From: Heliocidaris tuberculata
Lineage: Eukaryota; Echinodermata; Echinoidea; Camarodonta; Echinometridae
Assembly (NCBI GenBank): GCA_025618425.1
Contig: CM046838.1
Location: 16,951,129 to 17,015,128 of the forward strand
Length of the DNA stretch: 64,000 nucleotides
Direction of reading: 5' to 3'
The notes under the pieces: generated by a model
The model's input: the letters and a program-made list of their open reading frames with translations, nothing else
Told to the model about the DNA's origin: nothing
The model's database searches: none
Made by a program: the position numbers and the translations under genes
Part shown: piece by piece, positions 11,885 to 23,929 of the stretch
How the letters are laid out: each line of letters starts with the position of its first letter
Position numbering within the stretch: position 1 is the first letter of the stretch

Positions 11885-13000
11885 TTATTTAATTTCTGAA
11901 TACAGTGTTAATATTAGAATGAAGTAAGCTTTAGCCTCTTACATGTAGGTATCTCCTGCAATTAGGACAGCATATTAAGCATTTAAAGCATAATCTAAAT
12001 TAAATGAGATTGATTATGGTATGTTTGTCAGCACTGTTCGCCATATCTCCAGGAAGAAATGTCTATTTTAGGCCACACGTAATTATTCCTATGATGTTTA
12101 TCTCACAGTGCTAAATTTGGCCAAAGAAACTAAACCAATCTTAGCATGCTGTCTTGCTGAAGTGTTGCCACCTGTGCACAAATTGCCAGACTTTATGACA
12201 TCCATTGGATATTCATGATTTGGGTAGAAAAACCTAAATTTCCGTCATAATTGGATCATAATTGGCAGGATTTTACTTACGTTTCATTTGAAATTACTTT
12301 CGGATTTATTACTTTCTATCATTGAAGTTATGTCTTAATTTACTTCAGGTTAGACTGCTTTATACATTTATTCAAGTTCATTTATTTGTTTCTTTATTCC
12401 CTCTGGAGTGACTGGAAATGACAGTGACCCTTTTCATCTCCAACCATGTTTAATTAGCACCCCCCCCCCCCCAGGAAAAAAAGCGAACTCATTAGCATTT
12501 GAATGTACTAACTACAAAATGTACATGTACATACAATGTGTATCCATGCACAATGCAGCTATTTTCATTCTATGATTTGAATTTTTTTAAAGCTCAAACA
12601 GACATGTTTCAAAGTAGTTAAGATTACTGATGCCTGCATTTTATCTGAGGTATTTAGCATATAAGTCATGACTGCTTCAGAAAAGTTGAACATTTTGTAC
12701 CAAGTCGACTTCATAAACCAAACTGGTAGTGTCAAAGCACACTGAACTTGTATTCAAAGCTTGTATTTAAGATACGTTGTCAGTACATGTCCATTTTTAA
12801 GATTTAACAAGCAGAACTTACAATACAGCTGTCATGCAGTTGTCTCAAGTATTTAGATCAGTGACCTTTGAAGTTTAATCTCAAATTTCCATTTTTAACA
12901 AGGAGGATGATTTTATAAGTTACATGTACCTAATAGGTCCTGACTTGTCATGCCATATATTAGGGGTCTTGTGTCTCTTGTCAGGTTCAAACGAAGGGCG
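11885..13000. other. Intronic DNA without recognised features
   Basis: AT-rich, with one C run near 12462-12473. Confidence 0.6.
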
Positions 13001-13127
13001 CTACATGTAAACTTAAAGTTTGGCTTATACGTGTAGTTCGAAAAGTTAAAAGTTATCTTGTAGTTATGATGTAGATTCAGACCGTATTAAAGGACTCGTA
13101 GTTTCGAAACTTTAAGTTTACTTGTAG
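13001..13127. repeat. Inverted repeat, possible MITE
   Basis: CTACATGTAAACTTAAAGTT on the left is mirrored by AACTTTAAGTTTACTTGTAG on the right, with one mismatch in the first 20 bp. The middle is unpaired. No clear target duplication. Confidence 0.6.
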
Positions 13128-13931
13128 TTCTAGACCACAAGTGAGCTTGTATTTAACACCAAAACCACGAGCAGCGGGTGACGACCGTGTGACATTTTGA
13201 AGTCCTCTATGGGATCATTTGTAAAAAATAAATGTCTCCAATCTTTTTTTTTTAGGAGAAGAAAGTCAAACTCTTCTTGATTGAAACATCTCGCAACTTC
13301 TTGGATGACATTAGTCCATTGAAATAGTTAATATTAATCTACCTTAGCCTGGAAGGTGCTATAACGGTGCAGACATGTTTAAAAGGGGGATGCGTGCATT
13401 GCTTTTGGGATGAATTAAAGTTTCCCCCGCCTTGGAAATGATTTATAAAGAGCGTTTCAAGATATTTTCTTGTATCTTTCTTTCTTTCATACAATTTAGG
13501 TGTTTAAAAAAGCATTTTGCATGTATGTGTCTAACCAGAGTTTCTAGTTTAGACTATTGTCCAATTCACATGAAATTCATGTAGGAAAAATGGTCATAAT
13601 TTCCAACTGAAATCAGATAATTTTCAGTGAAATCAATTCTCCCCCTCAAACAGGAAATGAACCAATCATGATAGCAGGGATCTAGACCTAGGGTTGCCCA
13701 GACAACTTAACCTACTATCGGAAATGTATGTTCAGCACCCCCACCCCACCCCCCCCCAACTTCATTAATGTACGTGTATCAGGTACTACTAACGCTTTAT
13801 AGCATTTTTCTAAAGAGGCAGACATGTACAGGAACTGCCAATGAAGGATCCCTTATTTAATTCTTTTTCCACTTGGCCTTAGGTTAATAAGAATGTCTCA
13901 AAAATAGGCCTAATTATTGCAGAGTGTAAGT
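13128..13931. other. Intronic DNA without recognised features
   Basis: AT-rich, with a C-rich run near 13738-13758. Confidence 0.6.
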
Positions 13932-14346
13932 TTAACCCTTTCAGGACAGAGATTTTTTAAGGGCTAAATTGATCACATTTTGTTCTTCAAATTGGCAACA
14001 ATAATATTTTTCTTTTAGTGCTACATGGTTCAAATAAGGTGTAATGTCTTTGAAAACAATATACATGGTTAGAAATTTGTTGAATAGTTGAAAGAAATTG
14101 CCAATTTTGATGAAAAACAATGATTTTAAACCTTTCAATGTGTTGCCAATTTAAGGATCTCAAAGCTTATTCTTGTTTTTTAAATTCCTGGCATCAAACG
14201 CAATATGGTCATGCAATAAAAATGGACATAGTGTGTGCAGAAAATTTTGCTCTTTCTACTCGTGCATCTGGTATATTTTTTAGAGCTCTTGATCAAAATT
14301 TATTGAGCCAAACCACAAAATGTGGTCAATTGTCTTGAAAGGGTAA
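13932..14346. mobile_element. Dispersed ~400-bp inverted-end repeat, copy 1
   Basis: Begins TTAACCCTTTC and ends GAAAGGGTAA. A second copy at 49843-50235 shares GGGCTAAATTGATCACATTT, TTGGCAACAATAAT and the end block CACAAAATGTGGTCA. The two give short open frames on both strands that are not conserved as protein. Probably a non-autonomous transposon. Confidence 0.65.
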
Positions 14347-17300
14347 AAAAACAACAAATAATATAGAGAACAAATGTGGGGAATGTACATGTACTTGTAC
14401 ATGGTATAAAACAAACTGAATATGATTGATTGATGGCACAAAATTCTGAACCCCAAAGGTTATGACTATATGATTAGCATAAATTTCCAGGGGTGGGGGG
14501 CTGACCTTGTATCAATGAAACTAAATCCCATACACCTTTTCACTCTTATGACTTGTAAGTGATGATGGCAATTAAATAATACCACATTGGTCAGGTCAGT
14601 ATTGGTCATTTCATGTTTTAATCCCCTGAACAGCTGTTATTTTCATGCCGTATAAAGTGCACTATAGACCATACTACTTTTTGTGCATTAAAAAAAATTA
14701 TTCATAGATTATAATATTTGCAGTTAAAGAGAAAAGTAAATATCTGCTGGTCACTGATAATTACATGTACATCTTCATATCTTGTATTTTATCTTTTAAA
14801 ATATCAATTTTGAAAGATGAGTGTTTTTCATAATTAGTCAAGAAACTCTTTGAACAGCTGAAGAAACATGGATATGTATGATCACAACGAAAATCAACTT
14901 CCTACATTTATCACCAAAGTGCAAACACATTGTTTTTTTCAAATTCAGAAGAGGGTATGCAGCTTTAAAAAAAATTATTGAACATTTCAAAAAGTATTCT
15001 TGCATGTTAGGACTCATAGTTTGGGATGCATATATTAAGTTTTGATAAAAGTATATTAGGAAGTTTCAGTATGAGTGTCAAAATTCTAAAGTTTAATTTT
15101 TTTTTTGCTTTCATCTTTGTTTTATTTCTAAATTCATTGGGCAATCTCTGCTTGTGATTTTCTTGGGCACAGTTTTGCAACATGTAGATGTAGCTAATGG
15201 CATGGCAAAAAAATAATATTTGGGGGAGAAAATGTTGCATCTTTTAAACATAAGGTACATTAATTATCATTCAGTGACTTAGCAGTTTTTCTTGGTGGTG
15301 CTTGATCACTCTGAGGTGGAGTCAGAATACTACCATGATGCATTGACAAGTGCCACCTGATCACGTTATCACAGGAAATTGTTTGATGTTGTAAACCTTC
15401 AAGACGGACCTTGTGGGTCAACACTTGTGCCCCTTTAGGATTTTAGGTTATGGATCATAGGGGGTTACAGTGACCCTAATATCATAAGACTAAAATCAGT
15501 CACTCCTGACCACACCTCAAATATCCACACTGTGGGTTTGAATTAAAGGCACATACATGTAATTGTGGGTTCTCATGGGGTATTTGACACCATTTGGCTG
15601 TTACCCCAAAACGGGTATTATCAGTCACCAAGAGTGGATTTCACTTTCATGATTGACTGGTCCTAGGTATAATGCGCACACCCTCCACCAACCTTCAAAG
15701 AAAAGCCCCAGTATTAAAAAGGGAAAGTCATGCATCAAAATTTGGCATCCAAAAGATGACTTAATGCTTAATGTCTCTAGTAGCATATTTCATGTGTGAG
15801 ACAAGCTTCAATGCATGCAGGATTTTGTGATTCCACCAAGACTGGTGTATGTGAACATTGATGCATGAAACTGCTGAGAGATAACAGAACAAGATGACAT
15901 TGCTTGATGGAGTTTTTTTTTTAGTGTTATTTTAAATCACCTTGGGCATAGATTTTCATTCAAATTTGATGCTTCCATGACTAATCCCTATTCAAGCACT
16001 TTGATAAAGTCCATATTTGTCCAAGAATAATTGTCTGAAATTTTTGTCTGTAACATTAATAAGTCACTTGGGTGAATGTTATGAAATACATGATTCATTA
16101 GTCAATTATATACACGTGTCATAAATTTCGGGTTACAAGGGACAGAGTGCTCGTAAACAGACCAATAATTTATTTTCCTCCATTATCTTATCATCTACAT
16201 GTATAAAATTATAGTTACATGTACATTTATAATATTGCTGCAGATTTCTTGTGGATTGCAGAATATTATTAGACTCTTCCAATGCAAGCATATCACATCT
16301 TTTGACATTGATAAAGTGCAAGTTGACAGCAACCCTTTTGTAACCTCTGAGTCAATATCATACTAATGTCTGATACATATATTATCAACTCAGTCCCCTT
16401 TGTTGTCAGACATACCATAAACCCCCTTCACATCATGCACAAAAAAATTGAATAATATTCTTGGCAGTTTTCCATTGTTCTTAATCCCAGACGGCCCCGT
16501 TCTTTGTCTTTGTCAGGGTTGCACAGGGACTTGACTAGGGATGTGAACCCAGTTTCAGGAGAGCCAGGAAATTCTATTAATTTACACCTTTCCCCCCATA
16601 TTTTGCCAAACTCATGTAAGTTTGTAGCTGGTAAACTAATGTGCATGTGATTTGGTCAGTTTTGATTTGGATCGACATGACATTGTTTCTTTCGACGTAA
16701 ACAGGAACATTTTGTGGTCGCTGAACTATGTGCAGAGTTTCACAATAGCGTCAGTGTCTGTTTTAATTGGTACTGTTAATCAACCCAGTTGACTAACAGG
16801 TTTCACAGAAATGAAATTTATAATTAAGTGACATTTTCCTGTGGAAATTTTGAATTTGAATAATGCTAGGATACCTCTTAGAAAACTTGAAATTTGATGA
16901 TCCAACAATCATGAAAAGAAGATAAACTTCTCAAATTTGGAGAGTTTGAGCTTTTGAATAGTAAAATAATAGAATCCCATTTTTAATTTAAATCAGTTTT
17001 TTAAGGTTAAATTGCCATTAAATATTGAGAAAGTGAATTCTTCACCAGAAAAAAAAGTGTTTTTGTCTGAGGAGTGGTGATATCATGCCCCATCCACTGT
17101 ATGTAACAAATTAATGAAATATTGACTTGCTGTCAAAGTCACAATGATTGCACAGGGGGGCTTCAGTATTATTTCCAGAGGGAGCTTGTATATCCAGTCA
17201 GTGTGGTTATCTAGCAGCCATACTGTTTTAATCCATAAAAATGTTGAGACCCCTGTGCCAAGTACTTACCATTGTGTGATTGTTTGGCTGTAATTGTAAC

Positions 17301-17710
17301 TGAGGGTTAACATCAAAACAAATTATCAGAGTTGATTTGTTTCAAGCCATCTAGCTTATATTTTTTTGCGTTCATGTTTTATATTCCCATCTGAAGAGAT
17401 GCCAAGGCAATTCATGATGGCTAGCCAGGCTTTTAAAGAGGGGATTTATGTGAAAAATATTCTCCTTATTTGTGCTTAATCTGAATCATACATGGTATTA
17501 AAGCTGTATGGTAATAAGGTCAAACAAGAGCTTAATTGATACATTTGCACATCATACTATTGTCATACTTCAAGTTAATTTTGTCTTTTTAGAGTCAAAA
17601 GGGTATTAACTCTACATGTACATATAAAATAATATGCGTTAATGCCCTTCAGGCTATAAGCAGACATTTCATCAAGACATACATGTGTAGTCAAATGACA
17701 TACAATATAC
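14347..17710. other. Intronic DNA without recognised features
   Basis: 3.4 kb of AT-rich sequence. Open frames are all under about 80 codons and show no domain. No clear repeat structure seen. Confidence 0.55.
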
Positions 17711-17738
17711 TAGTCCATGGGCCAGGAACCGAAAAGGT

Positions 17739-19300
17739 CCCCCCCCTTAGGCACAATTTTAAATGATGTTTTTCTGTTAGCTAGGACCCTCAGCTATCAG
17801 AATCTGCTTGTTTGCCATAAAGTTGGTGGTGGGTGTGGCCACCAGGGCCGTTACCATGGTAACGGACCAAGAAAAATGTGAATGTTAGGAAAAGTCATAT
17901 AATTCCAATTCACCAATCTAAAAATACTTGGAAAGCATCCTAATATATGTATTTTGAGGTGCCCAATCGATTGTAATCATAATCAGAGTCATTTAAAGTC
18001 ATGATCATGTCAAAAAATGGCCGTTACTATGGAAACGGTACCATAAAAAGTGGGTATTTTTGACAAATTTCTAAACATATCATATTTTGTTAGACAAAAA
18101 GGTGTCTGCACAAGCCTAAAGTATGTTTTTCTATTAGCTAGGACCCTCAGCTATCACAATCTGCCGATTTGATGTACAGTTGGTGGTGGGTGTGGCCTCT
18201 AGGGCCGTTACTATGGTAACGCATCAAAATATACTGGAATTTTAGAAAATACTGTATATTTGTAATTCAGTAGCTATAAAATATATGGTAAGCATCCTGA
18301 TATGTGTATTTCAAGCTGCCCCACTGATTCCAACCACAATCTGAGCCATTCAAAGTCATGGGCGTGTCATAAAAGGCCGTTGCTATGGAAACGGTCCAAC
18401 AAAAAGCTGTTATTTGTGAAAAAATCTATAACTAACCATTACAAAATAGAAAGAAAAAGGTGTTTGCACAATCTTTAATAAAGTTTTTATATTAGTTATG
18501 ACCCTCAGCTATTATAATTTGCCTGTTTGACATCAAGGTGGTGGTGGGCGTGACCGCTAGGGCTGTTGCTATGGTAACACATCAAGAAATACTGGTATTT
18601 GAGATAATACCATGTATTTGATATTTAACAACCTTGAATACAAGGCAAGGATCCTAATAGATGTATTTCAAGCTTCCCGACTGATACCAACCCCAATCTG
18701 AGTCATTTGAAGTCATGGGCGTGTAAAAAAGGGCTGTTGCTATGGAAACGGTCCCACAAAATGCTGATATTTTTGGAAAATATCTATGATTTATCAATAC
18801 AAAATAGAAAACAACTGTCTGCACGATCTTAAATCATGTTTTTCTGTTAGCTAGGACCCTCAGCTCTCATATTCTTCCTGTTCGACATAAAGTTGGGGGT
18901 GGGCGTGGCCACTAAGGGTGGTTACCATGGTAACACACCAAGGAATTTTATTTTAGAAAATACCATATATCTGTAATTCAACTTCACAAAAACAAATTGT
19001 AACCATCTAACTCTATGTATTTTGGGGTGCCCGTTTGATTGCAAGCAGAATCTGAGTCATTGGAAGTCACCGTCATTTTAAAAACATGGCTGTTGCTGTA
19101 GAAACAGTATGATAAAATTGGAATATTTCTGTAACTAATCAATACAAAACAAAGAACAAGTGTCTGTACAGCCTGAAATGGTGTTTATCTGTCAGCTAGG
19201 ACCCTCAGCAATAATCAAAAGCTTCCTAATAGCCACAAAGTTGGTTGTGGGTGAGACTGTCAACGTAGATACCATGGTAAGGCACCAAGAACCATCAGAG
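17739..19300. repeat. Left arm: five 357-bp units
   Basis: The palindromic core TTACCATGGTAA or a variant falls at 17851, 18208, 18566, 18922 and about 19269, giving periods of 357, 358, 356 and about 347. Each unit also contains ACCCTCAGCTAT, a GGTGGTGGGTGTGGCC-like word, and a second site of the GTTGCTATGGAAAC type. The last unit is the most diverged. Confidence 0.85.
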
Positions 19301-22259
19301 TTTTAGAATAATAAATAATAATAAATTGATCTTCCTTACCCAGGATAGCCACATCAGCAATATTAATGCCTTGCAACTGTCATTGCCCGGTACACATTTC
19401 ATACATCTGGGTCAAGCGAAACAAATGTGGGCAAAATAGCTTGCCCAGGGATGTAAGCACCGATCAAGGATCGAATCCAAGACCCCTCGTATGAGAGTGA
19501 AAGGCCTTCACCAATATACCACAGTGCTTCCACTATGTATTTGTAATGAAACGAAGTACAATGTAGGCATCTAATTATACACAAATGAAGCTGCGCCTTT
19601 AATTGCAATCAAAAGCCAGGATATTTTAGGTCACAGTCGTGTAAAAATATGCCGTTAAGGAATAGCATAATAAGAAAGTGAATATTGTTTTTGAAGAAAG
19701 TGATATTCATGTATCTGAATCATGAATTATCATAAACAAGTGCCTGAGTTCATAAATTTGTAACTGTCCTATTGATTCAAATCCAGATCAAGAATATTTT
19801 CCAGGTTGGAGGCCTCAAGTTCATGTCTGGTAGGACACTTGTTATGGCAAACGAAGATGCAAATGTTAAAATAGATATGCATGGCTTCTGAAAATTCACT
19901 GCATAAACCAATTCATATAATATTGAAACAGTACCACTGTACTTTTAGATACTCTCATCTACTGTGTTCTCGTATTACACAGGATTCGTTGCTGTAACTT
20001 TGACTGCTTGGTAGGTGTTGTACTGTGGCTGTGAGCACCAACATCACCTTAAGAATATTGGCATTTCAGAGAGTGGCATTGTTGTAGTTTAACATTTAAA
20101 ACAATATAACAGTCTAGACATGCTAGATATCTCCATTGCAAGCAGCCTGAATGATTGCATTGAAAATGTTAATCACTGACGATGATCATATCCAAATAAT
20201 CGCTGTGAAGGCAGATATGTGATCGAGAAAAAAAAAGAAAGAAAAAAAGTGGCATATTTCTGTGATTTTATAACACGAAACATAATGTTGGTGATGATAT
20301 AATTTTTATAAAATGAATTTCTGTGTGTACTGCGAACTGCAATGTGTCGGTATTGAGTTCACGGTCATTTCACGGTCATCTGTGAACTGATAAGTGAGGT
20401 GCACAAGTGTCCACACGCAGATGACATGATTGAGAGCTACTCCACTTTCCCCCTGCAAGGGGTTCTTATAAATGGGTGCCATTGGGAATCAGAAGTTAGA
20501 GAGCATCCTTTGAATAGAGGTACGGAACATTTTCAGCAGAATTCCTCTTCCAACAACACCCGATACTTTGGATGAGGTTGAGGATTACCCGTCAGAGCTA
20601 TCATGAAGAACAGATACAAGAGGGCGTTGACAGACTTCAGAAGTACATACAGAACCATACTAACTTGAATTCCCTCTAGAGTGAAGTGAGAATTCACTCA
20701 TCATCTTCATCCAAACCATAGAGACCTTACTCCAGCATTTCAAAAAATTGTATTCTCTTCCAACATAGTGCTGAAAGTAGATGGCACCTGTATCTCCATC
20801 CTGAGTTCTGACTTTATTCTGCCAAACAAACACCAGCAAGATTTGATAATATCCTCACCATGGCCTTCTCAGCCTGTGATTCAAGCCAGATAAGAGTGCC
20901 TCACTATATCAGACTAGTAAGAAAGTCAACCAAATTTTAATAAGAGAATACTCAGTTCAAATAAGGCTGCAGAAAGCCTTAAAGCTTTAAAAGATATATT
21001 GACAAACCCACTGGTGTTCACTAATTTCACAACATCATGGACTTAGCCACTAAACTGCGCTACCCCCATCCTTTATCCAACCATGCTTAAGGCAAGATAG
21101 TTCAAGAAGAGCCATCTCACAAATTATTGGCTATAATTATCTCCTGTAAAGCCAAGAGAACTGCAGCTTACCTGTAAGGGCAACTAATGTGTAAACTTAT
21201 AGGTCTTATGGTCCCCAACACATCAAGTCCATGGCTAATATACATGTAACCCCAATCATGCAAGTCATGAGAATGCTGAGCTGCAATTGCACCACAGGCC
21301 TTCTCAGTGGCTCTTTTGAATACCTTCTAGCAAACATAAAAAACCTCCAGGCAGCTATCAGCACTTTAGTCCTGGACTAGAGCTATGATGAGGCACCCAA
21401 AAGTTCAATTCTTTGGCCCTGTTTCTGATGAAGTCCATATCCTAGACCACCTTGGTCATGCGGTTAATCCTTAATGAACATGCAGATTTCTTATGGGCAG
21501 GAATAGGGGAAAAATTGCTAAAGTCTATTCCAATCTCCCCATATTTATTTCAAGTAGACAGGTTTAGCTACAGACCGAGAAGTTTATCATCTTATGAATA
21601 CATTAGGTTCTGTGACTGGAGGTTAATCCATCTATTAAGCCTCTACTGCCTGCCTCCCCCCCAACTCCAAGGCACAGAGGTGGAAGCATAACTACTCAAG
21701 TACAGCTAACCAGTTAGGATCAACTGTTTTTACTGCAAAGGTCACAAATACAAACACAATTATCAACTCAGACACCCACATCTTGCCCGGAACTATCCGA
21801 ACAGTTAGAAAATGTATTTGCAACATAACTGCTGCTGTGTTATAACAAAAATATGTCACCCTTTTTTTCAATTTCTGAATTTTCATAATAGTATTACCAT
21901 AGCGACAACCCTGTTTTGACATTACTATGGCCTTAAATTATTTGGATTATGAATGTAATAACTCAGGCAGTTTATGATATCTAGACCAATATCTTTTGTT
22001 TTTTTTATTGTTAAAACAGAAATATAAGTCATTTTCAAACAATTTCCAATATTTTGATGGTGTGTTGCCACAGTAATGGTGCTGGTGCTCACACCCACCA
22101 TATCGTCAGTTTGAGACCAAACCGATAATAAGAATTATAATTGTTTTACCCGACTGTGACCTTGAAAGCACAAAAAAAAAAATTGCACTCAAATGGGCTG
22201 CTTAAAATAGATGTAATGCCTAAAAAGTATTTTCACGTTGTTGATTACAGATGTATGTT
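19301..22259. other. Core of the foldback element
   Basis: Includes a minus-strand SINE at its left edge. The remainder to 22259 has no open frame above about 80 codons on either strand. I could not identify transposase or retroelement domains. Around 21000-21500 the sequence is less AT-rich and might be a decayed coding region. Confidence 0.45.
19304..19530 (-). mobile_element. tRNA-derived SINE, minus strand
   Basis: Read on the minus strand from about 19530: a box A match TGGTATATTGG (plus 19511-19521), a box B match GGATTCGATCC (plus 19468-19478), a tRNA-unrelated body, and a TAA-repeat tail at 19304-19330. The box spacing is that of a tRNA-like head. The (TAA)n tail is shared with the SINE at 63016-63390. 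Confidence 0.65.
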
Positions 22260-23470
22260 ATTTCCTATTTTATTACCATGGTAACAGCTCGAGTGGTCGC
22301 CCGACATCCAATTTTGTGGCAGTCAGGGAGGATATAATACCCAGGGTCCTAGCTAACAGAAAAAAAAATCATTTCAGGTTGTGGAGACCCTTATTTTATA
22401 CAGTGTATTGAATAGTTACAGATTTTTTCACAAATATTTACTATTTCACCATATCGTTTCTATAGCAACAGCCATTTTTTGACATGACGGTGACTTCCAG
22501 TGCCTCAGATTTTGCTTGCAATCAAACGGGCACCCCAAAATACATAGAGTTAGATGGTTACAATTTGATTTTGTGATGTTGAATTACAGATATATGGTAT
22601 TTTCTAAAATTCAAATCCCTGGTGTGTTACCATGGTAACAACCCTAGTGGTCACGCCCACTACCAACTTTATGTCAAACAGGAAGAATATGAGAGCTGAG
22701 GGTCCTAGCTAACAGAAAAACATGATTTACGATTGTGCCGACAGTTTTTTTCCCCATTTTGTATTGATAAATCATAGATATTTTCCACAAATATCAACAT
22801 TTTGTGGGACCGTTTCCATAGCAACGGCCTTTTTTGACACGCCCATGACTTCAAATAACTCACATTGTGGTTGGAATCAGTGGGGCAGCTTGAAATACAT
22901 ATATTAGAATCCTTACCATATATTTTATGCTGTTAAATGACAAATATACGGTATTTTCTAAATTCCAGTATTTCGCTATATGTTACCATGGTAACGGCCC
23001 TAGCAGTCACGCCCACCTTGAACTCTATGGAAAACAGGCATATTATGATAGCTGAGGGTCATAGCTAATAGAAAAATATAATCTAAGATTGTGTAGACAC
23101 CTCTCTGTCTATTTTATACTGATAAGTTTAGATTTTTTTCAAAAATGTCCACTTTTTATGGTACCGTTTCCATAGTAACAGTCAATTTTTGACATGACCG
23201 TGACTTCAAATGACCTAGATTTTGGTTTCAATCAATCGGGAAGCTCAAAATACATATATTTAGATGCTTACCAGTCATTTTTCAAAGTTCTCAATTAGAA
23301 ATATTGGGTATTTTAATAAATTCCTGTATTTCCTTGATACGTTGCCATGGCAACGGTCCTGGTGGCCACACCCACCACTTACTCTATGGCAAACAGGCAG
23401 ATTCTGATAGCTGAGGGTCCTAGCTACCAGGAAAACATCACTAAAAATTGTGCCTAAGGGGGGGGGGGGT
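22260..23470. repeat. Right arm: inverted 357-bp units
   Basis: Core palindromes fall at 22272, 22628, 22983 and 23342 (TTGCCATGGCAA in the last), periods 355-359. Each is followed on the plus strand by the reverse complement of the GGTGGTGGGTGTGGCC word and later by AGCTGAGGGTCCTAGCTA. Ends in a G run at 23458-23469. Confidence 0.85.
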
Positions 23471-23488
23471 CTACGGTGGCCCACAGAC

Positions 23489-23929
23489 TATACATTACTG
23501 TGGTCTCAATTTTTTAAAATGCAATCACAGTTCCTTAAAGTTTCTGCTCAGATATTAATTGAATCATCATTCACAGTAGTTCTAAACATCGTGTTTGGCC
23601 AAAATCGTACAAAATCAGTGTATTACTCGTACAAATGATATATTTACAAGTAATTTAATCTCATCCAGAAATAGTATGCTACGTTCAGTCTTGTTTGATA
23701 TCTACCTTAGATTACAATACTAATTTATCTTCATTGTAACTAATTGATGAAGAGTAAACTCTAAGCACATAAATTCTTTTAACACATATGCATGTACTTT
23801 ATTAAATCTGATAATACAGGGCAGTTTTGTGAAATTAGAATTGAAAAGCATTGTGTGTGCTGGGGCATCGGTTAACCTCAAATATTAAGAGACTAAGAAA
23901 TTTTCAGATGGCTAAATTCAAGTGAAGAA
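23489..23929. other. Sequence between foldback element and LINE
   Basis: AT-rich. Part of it may be the 5' untranslated region of the retrotransposon, but I see no boundary or target duplication. Confidence 0.5.

Larger units (their letters stand above)
17711..23488. mobile_element. Foldback-type element with long tandem-repeat arms
   Basis: Two long arms, about 17.7-19.3 kb and 22.26-23.5 kb, are reverse complements. Each ends with the same terminal block: CCTTAGGCACAATTTT, then TAGCTAGGACCCTCAGCTAT, and the mirror of these near 23405-23460. The arms are built of 357-bp direct repeats, five in the left arm and four clear ones in the right. Similarity seems to run outward to TAGTCCATGGGCC (17711) and GGCCCACAGAC (23488). 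TATAC occurs on both flanks (17706-17710 and 23489-23493) and is a tentative target duplication. Long inverted repeats made of subrepeats are characteristic of foldback/Galileo-like DNA transposons. No transposase is visible in the core. Confidence 0.7.

Noticed and set aside
13932..14346. Short open frames on both strands as a small conserved gene
   Set aside because: The homologous repeat at 49843-50235 does not preserve the frames.
20400..21700. Decayed DIRS/Ngaro-type polymerase in the foldback core
   Set aside because: Translations of both strands gave no motif I could trust; stops are frequent.
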